A DNA stretch of 64,000 nucleotides, taken from NCBI GenBank assembly GCA_016271365.2, contig CM057452.1, forward strand, positions 1,242,385,001 to 1,242,449,000, given 5' to 3'. Below the pieces are notes generated by a model. The model was not told where the DNA came from. It ran no database searches and was given only the letters and a program-made list of their open reading frames with translations. Each line of letters starts with the position of its first letter. Position 1 is the stretch's first letter. Positions 33,912 to 44,518 of the stretch are shown one piece after another. The stretch comes from Neoceratodus forsteri (Eukaryota; Chordata; Ceratodontiformes; Ceratodontidae). Position numbers and translations under genes: made by a program.

Positions 33912-34043
33912 ACATGGCCTGACTGAAGATATCATATTTATCTTCACTCGAGGCCAATGGCATCATGATATCTCACTTGTGGCTTCTGCCACTTGTGAGA
34001 TATGATATCATTGACCTCTCGTGAAGATAAATATATCTTCAGT
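33912..34043. repeat. Foldback hairpin with ~65-bp arms
   Basis: ACATGGCCTGACTGAAGAT at the left is mirrored by ATCTTCAGTCAGGCCATGT at the right. TCACTCGAGGCCAATGG pairs with the region of ATTGACCTCTCGTGA. The loop is short (around TTGTGGCTTCTGCCA). Likely a foldback MITE. Confidence 0.75.
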
Positions 34044-34059
34044 CAGGCCATGTCATATT

Positions 34060-34061
<2 letters not shown>

Positions 34062-34132
<71 letters not shown>
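34062..34132. repeat. AT dinucleotide microsatellite
   Basis: A run of TA repeats with a single GTATG interruption, directly between two foldbacks. Such runs are common at palindrome edges. Confidence 0.9.
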
Positions 34133-34133
<1 letters not shown>

Positions 34134-34492
34134 GCAAAAAACGTCATTAATGCATCAGTTAGTGTTAAAGCGACAAAAGTAAGGAAATGTGACATTAGGG
34201 TTTCCAACCCTAACACCCCACCCCCTCACTGCATAGATGAAGAGGGATCAGGGGGTCGCACTGGCATCTTCAGTCTTAACACTCACCCCATTCTATTAGA
34301 ACATAAGCTGGGAGGGCACAATGTAAGAAAATGGGGTGAGCATTACAGCTGAAGATGCCAATGCCACCCCCTGATCCCTCTTTGCCTGTGCAGGGTGGGG
34401 GTGGGATGTTAAGGTTGAAAACCCGAACACCACATTTCCCTACTTTTGTCACTTTAATCCTCACTGATGCATTAACAACATTTTTTGCAATT
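34132..34492. repeat. Long palindrome, array-family copy 2
   Basis: Left-arm text AATGCATCAGTTAGTG and ACAAAAGTAAGGAAATGTGA is mirrored by CATTTCCCTACTTTTGT and CACTGATGCATT at the right. CACCCCATTCT and AGAATGGGGTG-like ends flank the ~30-bp centre near 34305. Arms are ~150 bp. It takes the same place relative to the tandem units as the foldback at 13888-14250. Confidence 0.75.
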
Positions 34493-34729
34493 TATTTCCT
34501 TACTTTTAGAGATAGTATAATAGTATCTTTATTTTACTGTGGGAGTGCAGGGTCCAAAGGATGCTGCACTCCAGTCCCCCCGTAGATGTGCATATATATG
34601 TAGCTGTGACCCTGCTCTTCCATGTGTTGAACAAGTGACCAAATTGTCAGCAGAGGTCACCACAGCCATCTTATTATTCCACCTTATGTACCCCAGTACA
34701 GAGAAATTGCAAAAGCAAGGCAAAATATA

Positions 34730-35450
34730 ATTATGCACAACTGCAATGGCATTCTGTGCCACAGGTGCAGAAACACATTTTGAGCAGGATGTGAAAAATG
34801 GCAATTGTAATGTTCTTGAGGAGGTGTGAAAAAATGGCTATGTTAAAAATTTGGTGGCAAAATATTGAAAAGTAACAAAGTTATGCCCATGTGTAAAATA
34901 AATTCAACAGGCACACATAACTCAGGCATTTTTTTCATCAAATTTCAGCATGGCCTTTTTGGGACCCCTCCTCAAGAACACTTGCACTGGCATTTCAGTT
35001 ATTGGTCCCAAAAGGTGATTTCACGCAGTGAATGTGCCATTCCAAGCCATGGGTCTGAAAACACGTTTCTGGCAGGATGTGAAAAATGGCAACTGTAATG
35101 TTCATGAGCTGGTCTGAAAAAATGTTGAAAATTTGGTGGCAAAATATTGAAAAGTACCAAAGTTATGTACATGCATAGGAAAAATTCAACAGACACACAT
35201 AACTCAGACATTTTTGGGCACTTTTGCACCAAATTTTCAACATGGGCTTTTTGGGACACAACCTCATGAACACTGGCACTGTTATTTTGTTAATCAGTCC
35301 TGAAAGGTAATTTTGCTCAGCAGCCGTGAAATCACCTTCTGGGCCCAATTAATGAGATGACATTGATAGAGTTCATGAGGTGGGGTCCCAAAAAGCCCAT
35401 GTTGAAAATCTGGTGTAAAAAATGCAAAACATGGCAAAGTTATGAGCCTA
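34730..35450 (+). repeat. Tandem array of ~280-bp units, family copy 2
   Basis: TGAAAATTTGGTGGCAAAAT and variants are at about 34846, 35125 and 35401, spaced 276-282. Units share GATGTGAAAAATGGCA, TGGGACCCCTCCTCA-like text and AACTCAGACATTTTT with copy 1. Units are diverged from copy 1 and ~20 bp shorter. Confidence 0.75.
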
Positions 35451-35499
35451 AATTAAAAATGCCATTGACAGCCATTATACTGCACTTACCTTTATTCCT

Positions 35500-35586
35500 T
35501 ACTTCATGGTTTGGCTTTGAAGAGAGCAGATGTGTCCCAGTCCACAGGAGATAACACTCCTCAAAATCCAATGGTAAGTATAGGGA

Positions 35587-35590
<4 letters not shown>
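35500..35590 (+). other. Exon-like cassette, copy 2 (donor kept, acceptor lost)
   Basis: GGCTTTGAAGAGAGCAGATG aligns to the cassette at 17874-17943. It ends at ATG|GTAAGTATAGG (donor at 35574). The acceptor position reads CTTCATG in place of TCTCAG, so splicing in is not expected here. Confidence 0.4.

Positions 35591-35635
<45 letters not shown>
35589..35635 (+). repeat. GT microsatellite
   Basis: More than 20 GT repeats directly after the exon-like cassette. Confidence 0.95.
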
Positions 35636-36105
35636 GGGTGCTCAGTGGGAGGGTTGGGATGGGGGAGAGGTGGCAGGGATGACAAGGGACCATTTTTTTC
35701 AGGGTAATAGAAACGTCAGGGAACTGTTTTCTATTTTTCATCTGAGCAAACAAAAAATGAAGATTTTGGGACACTGAGGGTGGGTTCCCATACTGATGGG
35801 GGGTGGTTTTGGATGCCAACATGGGGATTGGGCCCCTCAATGTCAACACATTATTAAAGCAATGGGCTGCAGGGTTGGGGGTCATCTGACATTGGGGGTG
35901 GACATCCCAGTTTAAGAATGTATAAACAATTGTAAATAAAATAGAAAAGGGAGCAGAGGACCTAAATCAGAGGCTGGCGGTACCACTAGACACCAGGAAA
36001 ATTCAACATAATCATGGGGACAGTGATCAGAGTGTAGGGGATACCACTAGCTATCAGGGAAAATAGGAAAAAGTGTGTACACCAATGGAGGGTGGCAAGT
36101 AAGAT

Positions 36106-36440
36106 TCTGATGCAATTAAACAGATGCACCAGGGCATATATCTTGTTCATCAGGACTCCCTTACATGGATTCTGTAATAGTTTTATTTTAAGGGAAAATT
36201 AGAGGGTGTTTTATTAAGCTATTATATTCCTTTTTTGTGACTAGTGAAAAAGGAATCAGCTCACAAAAAGGGAACGGCTCGTGAGAAAGTAAGTTAGCAA
36301 GTCATGAAAAAGGAATATAAAAGCTTAAAAAAACACCCTCTGAGGTTCCTTTACCATAAAACTACTACTGAATTAATGTAAGGAAGTCCCAATGAACAAG
36401 ATACATGCCTTGATGTATCTATTTAACTACATTTTTGTGG
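36106..36440. repeat. Palindrome with ~135-bp arms and CTCATGAAAAAGGA-type loop
   Basis: ATATCTTGTTCATCAGGACT pairs with CCCAATGAACAAGATA at the right; AGAGGGTGTTTTATTAAGC pairs with TTAAAAAAACACCCTCT. The ~60-bp centre contains GTGAAAAAGGAATCAGCTCA, and related CTCATGAAACAGGATTTTT phrases continue to 36580. Probably a foldback element. Confidence 0.75.
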
Positions 36441-37020
36441 GTTTTCATTTTTTTTTTATGGAAAATAGGATGGCGGCTCATGAAACAGGATTTTTTCTCA
36501 TGAACAAGGATTTTCAGTTCTCTGAAAACAGGGTCACTCTTGTGAGACTAAATCCTTTTTCATGATATCAAATCCTTTTTCGAAAAAAAGACATCTATCC
36601 TAATGATTGGAGTGTTGAGAAAACTCCCTTAGGAAATAATGGGAACTAAAACAGCTTAATAACTTTTCAACAGATTAATATTATTGCACCAAGTTTACGC
36701 TGTCTGTTTTGCTACCAATGTTCTCTATACTCTGCAAAAATGATGCAAACATTCCACACTGTCTGGCCACAAGGCAATGAAGAAAAAAATGAAAAAAGGT
36801 TTTTTTTTTTTAACTTTTTTTCATTTTCTGGATCTCAGAATCCACATATCTGACTAGAATGAAACTTGCCACATCAAGAGACCTACCCCTCAGGACACAG
36901 CATGCCACATTTTGTGCAAATCCATTGATCAGTTGCAAAGTTATTAAAGTGCAAAAGTTCAAGTTTAACATAGAAACTGCTTCTCAACCGTAACTATAGA
37001 GGCACTGTTGTGCCTCTATA
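36441..37020. other. Unassigned; repeats of TCATGA...GGATTTTT then spacer
   Basis: Three or four degenerate copies of the palindrome-loop phrase at 36470-36590, then unremarkable AT-rich sequence. No gene. Confidence 0.4.
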
Positions 37021-37107
<87 letters not shown>

Positions 37108-37112
37108 TATAT
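37021..37112. repeat. CA/TA microsatellite
   Basis: ACACACAC followed by a long TA run, then ACACACA. Confidence 0.95.
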
Positions 37113-37999
37113 AAGAACTATGGAGAAGCCATAAATATTTATCGAGACAGCTTCATTGCTCAGGGGTCTGCATTTTTGTGTGGCCAGTATTAAACCAATA
37201 CATCCATACTTCTAAGGAATGAAAATATTAGCCTAACCAAAACTTAAGAGGAACTAAAGTTTCATTGATAGCCATCTTCTGTGTCATTTGTGAATTCCTG
37301 GAGAAGTATTCAAGGTTTTTTTTTTTCCATCTAAATGGTTACAGCTGTTTCCACAAGATCTGTTCCCTGCCATTTATGTGTGGCTTGGCTATGTTTATCT
37401 TGGCTCAGATCATGGAGGGGAACTGAATAAGATGACAGAGTGAGCTCTGAGGCCTGGGACCTTAGACAAACATTCCAGGGTTTCCGACTCCTTAACATTA
37501 CTATTTGATGAATTTTTGTGTTAATTTCTGTGGAAAAAAAGTCAAATTCAATTGGGAATTCCCACAGATTTTTTAATGACAGCTTAAGCAGTTTTCATGT
37601 CCCTTTAGCGCTGAGCTTGTACTATGTCTTTTTCAGATCTGCACATCTCAAGGCATTTAACAGGAATAATGTTTAGGATGTAATTTTCTGAGAAAGTATG
37701 CCATACTATCCCAACATCTAAAAGGGGACTAATTGAAAGGAAATGTGCACTGTGGAATGAGTACCCATAAAGCTGCTGTGAGAAAGTGACAGAGGAAATG
37801 AGTTATTTCACTTGGTCACACAAAAACTGATCTATTTAACTTCACTTTCCCAAACCAATTTTGAAGAACCCTGAAGAATCAGCCATTGCAAATACAGTAT
37901 GAGCCATATAGCTACGGCAGAGATATCAGGGGCACTGCCAAACCTCCAACTCTATAGTACAGTCTCTACAGACTGTCAGTTTTTCTGCAACAGTGTATT
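37113..37999. other. Unassigned AT-rich stretch
   Basis: No long frame, no clear repeat and no paired ends. A LINE remnant starts to be readable near 38000-38120. Confidence 0.35.
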
Positions 38000-38222
38000 G
38001 GGTGCTAGCTCCCTGACTACCAGTTGTTCATTGCCAGCCCATTGGACCCCCATGACATTGCATCTTGAGCACTGAAACACACTTTTCCATTCTACCAGGG
38101 CCTTCCAGCTGTTCTTATCTGCCACCTTTTACTGGTGCAGAATGCAGCAGCTTGTCTCCTTAATGGCACTGGTAAAAGAGCATATTACTCCAGTTTTGCA
38201 GGAAGTGCATTGGTTTCCAGTT

Positions 38223-38708
38223 GCAAAACTAAAAGGTGAGTGCACAAAGAAGGTCAGGGAGGCAAAACTGCTGAGTGAGAAAGGTTTATGTTGACAAGAA
38301 GAGGAGCACAGAAAAAAGTCCTGATGCTTCAAATTATTCTGGATTCTTAGGATAGGAGGGTGGGGGATCAGGTAAACCCAGGTCCTCTGAACTGCATTAT
38401 TTAAAGTGACAGTAACTGACTGTTTACATTTTCTTATTGAACATGTAGCTGCTGTCATTTTAAATATTATAATTAAAATGTGCTGGGTTTATGTGAGCAT
38501 CTACCCCCCTCCCCCCCGATGAAGAATCTGGAGTGATTTAATACATGTGGGGTTTATGTGCACCTCTTCTTGTCACAATAAACACAAAAAACGTTCCACA
38601 TCCAGCAATTTTGCCTCTGTGACCTACCCACCTTTTGGTTTTGTGCTTATTCCATTTTTTGTGGATGCTGCCGACCCAATTGCTCAGAAGTGACTGTCAT
38701 CCCTGATT
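38223..38708 (+). mobile_element. Inverted-terminal-repeat element with one-sided tail (copy 2)
   Basis: The left repeat starts GCAAAACTAAAAGG right after TTGGTTTCCAGTT (38210-38222). Its inverted partner ends CCTTTTGGTTTTGTGC at 38646, followed by a 62-bp tail and TTGGTTACCATTT (38709-38721), 11 of 13 matching. Repeats are ~80 bp (AGGCAAAACTGCTG / CAGCAATTTTGCCT). The tail-side repeat holds CAATAAACAC. GATGAAGAATCTGGAGTGA (38518-38536) sits just before it. Non-coding. Confidence 0.55.
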
Positions 38709-38721
38709 TTGGTTACCATTT

Positions 38722-39262
38722 ATTTATTTGGTAACTGGGTGGGTAAACAGGTCCGAGGGACCATTTTCAAGAATGACCCAGGCCATCAAGATGGCACATT
38801 CAACTCCGAAGAACCATACATGACATATGGTACAAGTAGAACCATCACAGCCATACAATTATGCAATAAAATTAATTGCAGATTGGGTCCACAGTACTAA
38901 GCCCTTGCTAGCCATAGAAAAATTATACAATACAGAGAAGCTTATAGCACAGGGCACAATTGCATCTTGTTTGGCTGGGAGGTAGACTCCAGACCATAGA
39001 CAGTAACATAGTACCATATATAACATGATATCAACTAAGTAGACAACTGCTTCAAGAACTGCCTAACAGTTTGCTTCCTCACCTAAGGAATTCCACCATC
39101 TCAAGAGAGGTGGGACAGTTCCATACAGAGGTGTTTTGAAGAGCATTTTTAAAATGTGTTTTGAATATAATGGATGTTCCTAGCAAATGGAGAGGAGATG
39201 ACAGACAATTTCATAGTTATGCGGCGGCAGAGAAGAAAGCTTTCTGACTCATCTTACTAGGC
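38722..39262 (-). mobile_element. 3' end of L2/Rex-like LINE, inverted
   Basis: TTTATTTATTTGGTAACTGG then GAGGGACCATTTTCAAGAATG parallels 27890-27960. TGTGTTTTGAATATAATGGA and GAGAAGAAAGCTTTCTGACTC match 28385-28470. It is a 5'-truncated copy of the family at 27885-32150, placed against the right duplication of the inverted-repeat element. Confidence 0.7.
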
Positions 39263-39567
39263 ATCTGAGAATGACAGAGTTTAAAAATGATTTTATTAAC
39301 TATAAGGCCCTGATGGACTGAGCCCTCCTAACCTGTGCTATCAGCTATCAAACTGCTCCAGTGCTAGTATGGATTCTAGCACTGTTTTCAGGGAGTAGTG
39401 CTCAATGAATTTGATATTTGTTGGTCACAACCAAAATTTGATGGTCTCCAATGCTCTTCCATGACACACTATTGTCCCCTCCTGTAAACTACTTTATAGC
39501 CAGTTTAAAATATAACTGTTTCTGATGACTATTTTGTCTGATAACTTATGTGGTTTATGTCTAGTTT

Positions 39568-39745
39568 AAGGATTTAGCAGTATAGCCTAGAGGTTAGAGT
39601 AACAAGCAATGAACAAGCTTGGTGCATCCGCAGACCTGGGTTTTATTCCCACAACCTCTACTTACATTCTGTGTGACTTTGAGAAAATCATACAACCTAC
39701 CCAGAGCTCCGCTGAAAACAGGAACTTGTGCCTATTGGGTCTTAT
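39568..39745 (+). mobile_element. tRNA-derived CORE-SINE (MIR-like), second copy
   Basis: GCAGTATAGCCTAGAGGTTA gives the A box. GGGTTTTATTCCC is a decayed B box. ATTCTGTGTGACTTTGAGAA and AATCATACAACCTACC match the MIR core as in 23242-23452. The tail is not clear. Confidence 0.7.
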
Positions 39746-39789
39746 TTGGTTGCTGTTGGGACAATGCAGGGCATGCACCAGTAGGTGTG

Positions 39790-41570
39790 TCCCTCATTAC
39801 CCAATCAGCCTGCATGCCGGCACCACACCATGCATATTAATGTAGTGAGCACATCTAAGGAAAGGTCCACTGCAATGCGAGCAAAGCTCATCACACACAG
39901 CGGACCTTTCCTACGTGCTTTGCCAGCTAGAAACATGGCAGCACAGTGGCCGCTAAACTGCCGACTTTGGGGGTGCCCAATACCTTACCCTGCCACTCAA
40001 GTATGTGCTAATGGGGGATCCTACTCCCCATCAGAAGAATGTGTCCCTCCCACTTTTGCTGTTTGCCGACGGGGGTGCCTAATCCCCACCGGCATCCACT
40101 CCCCCCTTTCCTGCTTTAATGTGCCGATGGGGGAGCCCACTCCCCGTTGGCATGATGCCCCCCCTTCTTCTGTGCTGACTGGGGTGCCCAATCCCCCATC
40201 GGATATTGTAACCCCCCAAAAAGAAACCACCTGTAAAAAAGAAAACTGTCCACAATGGTTTTTTTTTTTACTACCTGTAAACAGAAAATGGTCCCTCGTA
40301 GTCTCCCTACCAAACACCCATCACCCACACCAACCCACTGCTCACCCTGCCTCCCCACACACCCCCTTACCCCATACTTACCTCCAGAGGTCAGCATGAC
40401 GATTTTCGGTGGACCAAGAACACGTCTTCACTCTTCAAAACCGACTGCGAACTGAGGAAATGCCGGTAAGCTGTATAATGGAATATATAGGGTTTTTTCA
40501 ACTTTGATGCATATCTCAGACATTTTTTGGAATTTTTGCACCAAATTTTCAACATGGGGTTTTTGGGACCCCTCCTCATGAATTCTGTCACTGTTATGAT
40601 GTTAATCAGTCTGAAAAGGTGATTTCACAGTCACTGCATGGAATCACCTTTTGGGACCGATTAATGCAAGGACAGTGGCAGTGTTCATGAGGTGGGCTCT
40701 CAAAATGCCTTTGTTACAAATTTGGTGGAAAAAATCCAAAAATTGGCTGTTTTACGAGCATGTGTTGTGCAGTTGCTATGCATGCTCATAACTTCATGAA
40801 TTCGCAATACTTTCATACCAGATTTTCAACACTGCCATTTTTCTATGCCTCCTTGTGAACAGTAGAGCTGTCATTTTTCACATCCTGGCTGAAATGTGTT
40901 TCCGCACTTCCGGCGCACAATACCGCGGTCGCTGTGGGAAATCAGTGTATGGGGCAGATTACAAAAATGACAGTGACACAGTTCAGGAGCAGAGGTCCTA
41001 AAATGCCTATGTTGAAAATTTGGTGACGATACTCCATAAAATAGCTGTGTTACAAATGTGCGTTGAGCAGTTTTCACGAACACTAGTAACATAGTGCATT
41101 TGTGATATTTTCACAGTGGATATTCACCATTGACATTTTTCCACACCTCTTGATGAACAGTACAGTTGTCATTTTACATATCCTGCCCAAAATGTGTTTT
41201 CGCACGTCCGGCGTGGAATAGTGCAGTTGCTGTGCAAAATCACTTTTTGGGACAGTTTGAGGAAATGACAGTGACACTGTTCATGAGCAGAGGTGCTAAA
41301 ATGCCTATGTGGAAAATTTGGTGCCGAAACTCCACAAAATGACTGTGTTACAAGTGTGCATTTCGCATTTCCCATGCCCCCTTATAACATTGCAAATTTG
41401 CAATATTTACATGCCACATTTTCACCACTGCCATTTTTTTACACCTCCTTATGAACAGTACAGCTGTCATTTTTCACATCCTGCCAAAAATGTGTTTCCG
41501 CACTGCACTACCAAAGCCAATGCCAGCGCTGCAACATTCGGCATTGACAAATGCTTGTTTTACTTAATAA
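39790..41570 (-). mobile_element. Array-family copy 3, reversed (repeat block, cassette, tandem units)
   Basis: Order on the minus strand matches copy 1. First is the segment AAGCATTTGTCAATGCCGAA (41560-41530), as at 13793. Tandem units with TGACAGTGACACTGTTCAT and GCCTATGTTGAAAATTTGG then run to about 40500. The 70-bp cassette is at 40451-40382 with both splice sites, followed by the GGGATTGGGCACCCC block (40205-39965). Outer hAT-like ends were not found. No coding region. Confidence 0.65.
40382..40451 (-). other. Exon-like 70-bp cassette, copy 3, both splice sites kept
   Basis: On the minus strand GGCATTTCCTCAG precedes the segment and GGAG|GTAAGTATGGGG follows it. Length equals copy 1 exactly. 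About a fifth of the interior bases differ while both splice consensus sites are unchanged. Confidence 0.45.
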
Positions 41571-42231
41571 CAAGTGGGTGGAAATAGGGTGGAGTAGTAC
41601 TGGCTGTCTAGAGGGTAGTGGAATGAGGTTTCTTTTGAATTTCTTGATCAGGGTTTGGGGGAGGAGGATGGGTTGCAGGATGCTATGATGGTGTGGTATA
41701 TTTAGTAAATTATAACAGACAGCATCTCAACAACATTCAACTTTGCCACCAATGCTGGGCAGTGGGGGGGAAGGGGGTTGGGAGATTCTTCTCCGAAGTA
41801 GTCCAGTCCGATTTTAGATCTTGATACAGCATAAGGAATACCTTTACAAAGGTGCTGAAAGATCTTTTCTTGGTAAGCCATCAACAGAAATACTAAATGG
41901 TGATTCTCCTTGATCTTTCTTCAGTGTTTGACAAAATGGATCATCAGGTTTTGACTGATCACCTGAAGAAGTATGGAGGACTTGCCTGAACATTGTAACA
42001 TTAGTCTGAGTCATTTCTCATTTGCAAGATTCAGTGGGTACTAGGATGAAATTTTCCTTTACAATGCCAGATTGATGAGAAACAAGATCACAGTTATAGC
42101 AGATTTGATTGCTTCTGTCGACCTGGCTTGCATCACAGAGACCAGGTTGGGTGATGATGCTTGTCCTGTTTTGTAGGCAGCCATCCCCACCAGGTTCTTT
42201 GTGGTTCACTGCCTGAGGTGGGAATACAGGG

Positions 42232-42639
42232 GTGGGGGGAGTGGCCACTTGTTTTACATCTGACTTGGGCTTCTTCGTGCACCCAGTGGAAATGACCAGG
42301 TCCTTTGAGTGTGTGGCAGTGCATGGGGATCTGGGTGTAGGCTGCAGGATTCTTCTGATTTACCACCCTCAGGGAGCAGTGGGAGATTTCCTGCAGGAGG
42401 TTGTGGATTTCATCATCGCCGAGGTATTGGAATACCCCAGATGTCTGGTGCTGGGGGACTTCAATGGTGGGGCCGATGATGAATCTTCACAATTGGGTTC
42501 CAACTTCCTACAGATGATGTCATCTCTGGGCCAGACACAAGAAGTTACTTCCGTGACCCATCACCGTGGCCACATGTTGGACCTGGTGTTCTCACTGGGG
42601 CTCGAGGTAGGTGGCCTTGGGATTGATCAGGTTGCGTGA
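42232..42639 (+). pseudogene. L2-like LINE endonuclease fragment
   Basis: The frame contains FECVAVHGDLGVGCRILLIY, VLGDFN (catalytic Asp and Asn of the APE-type nuclease) and HRGHMLDLVFS. The conserved SDH appears as SDQ after the stop, so the active site is damaged. Confidence 0.7.
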
Positions 42640-43409
42640 TCTGATCAGTGCACAGTGAAATTCTCATTCAGGCCAACCCCAAATGTTCCCCCCCTTTGAA
42701 ATGGTTAGCTACTGCCTTTGAAGGGTTTAACTCCAGAGGGACTTTTGGCAACTGCCAATCTATCTAGTGTAGGTGTTGCATGTGTGTAGGGCATGAGTGG
42801 GGCAGTGACCACGTATAATAGGGCAGTGTCTGGGGTGCTTGATGCCCTTGCACTGGTCCATGCACAACCCAAATCCTCTCACTTAAGGTCTCCCACATTT
42901 GATAGGGATCTCAAAGTGATGAAGATTAGGTGTTAGAAGTTGGAACACTGCTGGAGGAGGAGGACCCAGTCGGAGGAGGACAAACTGGCCCTGCGTGCTC
43001 ACTATGTTGAGTACCGGGGACAATAAACCATAAGAAGGCAGAGTACCTGTCCAGGAAGACTGCTGCAGTGAAGAACAGACCAACTCTGATTTTTCAGACT
43101 GTGGACAGGCTGCTTCATCTGTCCTGTCTGCAGCCAAAAAAAGCCTTTTCAATCACCTTGTGTGATGAGTTTTCTCAGTTCTTTTCTGACAGGGTGTCCT
43201 CCATCTGTCAACATATCCCACCTGCAAGTCATGTCGCAACTCATATTGGTCACCTTAGGTATGGTAGAGGCACTCCCTCTGTCTGGGAGGAGTATAAACT
43301 GCTGGATGAGGCTAGGTCATTGAGGTAATCTCAGCTGAAGCACACATATTGTGAGCTGGACCCTGCACTGACGTGTTTTTTGAAGTGATGTGTCGATTCC
43401 ATTGGCCCA

Positions 43410-43910
43410 GTGTTCATCTTGATTGTCTGGTGCTTCTTGCCACAGGGGGTCTTTCCAGATTCCTTGAAAGAGGCTCTGATGAGGCCACTTCTGAAGAAAC
43501 CATCTCTTGGCCTGGAATTCTTGGTGAATTATCGACCAATCTCCAATCTCCCGTATTTGGGAAAAGTTGTTGAGAATATTGTGGTGCAACAGCTTGAGGA
43601 GCACCTTGTGACCTTTGGTATCTATGAGTCACTCCAGTCTGGTTTCAGAGCCAGGCACAGCACTGAAACAGCATTAGTCAGGGTGCATAATGACCTCCTC
43701 AGGGCTAGAGACAGAGGAGACAAGTCAATTCTTGTTCTCCTCTATCTTTCTTCAGCCTCTGACACTGTAGATGACATTGTGCTTCTTGATCATCTCAGAG
43801 AATGTTGTGGACTCGCAGGCACTATGATCAGCTGGTTTGAGCCCTATCTCTCTGGCAGGATTCAGCGGGTGGTGATGGGCCACACCTGCACAAAGACAGA
43901 TAAGGTGTAG
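43410..43910 (+). pseudogene. L2-like LINE RT N-terminal fragment
   Basis: 166 codons with VFPDSLKEALMRPLLKKP, NYRPISNLPYLGKVVENIV, SLQSGFRARHSTETAL and VLLYLSSASDTVDDIVLL. The first catalytic aspartate motif (normally DLSAAFDT) reads YLSSASDT. It ends where the CR1 begins. Confidence 0.75.
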
Positions 43911-44376
43911 ACTATCCAGAGAAGGGCAACAAAGATGATGCGGATCTTGCAACACAAAACATATGAGGAGAGACTAAGGGAATTCAATATGTGCTCACTG
44001 TAGGAGAGGAGACAGGAGCATAAACAAGGTGCAGGTGGGGGACATTTTCCAGTGTAGAAAAAGTACTAGAACAAGAGGGCACAATATGAAATTGGAAGGG
44101 GGTAGATTAAGAGTAATATGAGAATGTTTTTCTACACAGAAAGGGTAGTAGATGCTTGGAACAGTCTGTCACAGAAGGTAGTGGAAGCAATCACAGTGAA
44201 GGGGTTTAAGTATGCTTGGGACAGGCACAAGGGAAGCTTGAGAGGGGAGGGATTGATGAAAAGCCATTAATCACATAGAATCAGTGGCCACATACAATGT
44301 ATAGTGCCTACGGGCACACTGGATGGGCCTAGCGGTCCTTATCTGATGAGAGTTTATATGTTTCCATGTTTCTATG
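43905..44376 (+). mobile_element. 5'-truncated CR1 3' end
   Basis: GAGAAGGGCAACAAAGATGA, ATATGAGGAGAGACTAAGGG and CTTGGAACAGTCTGTC give the end of CR1 ORF2. The 3' end is TATGTTTCCATGTTTCTATG (44357-44376), an octamer-type terminus. The L2-like LINE frame reads on both sides. Confidence 0.8.
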
Positions 44377-44510
44377 GGGAATTTTTCCTCCTCCCTTAGG
44401 CCCCTGCCATGTGGAGTGCCTCAGGTTTCGATCTTGTCACTGATGCAGTTTGCAGTGTATTTGCTGCCACTGGAAGAGCTCATTAGTCAATACAATATGG
44501 GGTTTCACTG

Positions 44511-44518
44511 CTATGCAG
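44511..44518 (+). repeat. Left 8-bp target duplication of the 3.9-kb hAT
   Basis: CTATGCAG here equals 48386-48393. Removing the insert restores GFHCYADDIQLYC in the LINE. Confidence 0.9.

Larger units (their letters stand above)
38000..39540 (+). mobile_element. L2-like LINE remnant split by two insertions
   Basis: Before the first insert the plus strand reads LVQNAAACLLNGT and EHITPVLQEVHWFPV, a standard post-RT block of L2/CR1 LINEs. After 39265 it resumes in a degraded form around YKALxGLSPPNLCYxL, the next block in order. The inserts are an inverted-repeat element (38223-38708) and an inverted LINE 3' end (about 38722-39262). The remnant is short and decayed. Confidence 0.6.

Noticed and set aside
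34062..34132. TA run as a replication origin or promoter
   Set aside because: A pure dinucleotide microsatellite between palindromes with no gene nearby; no support for a regulatory role.
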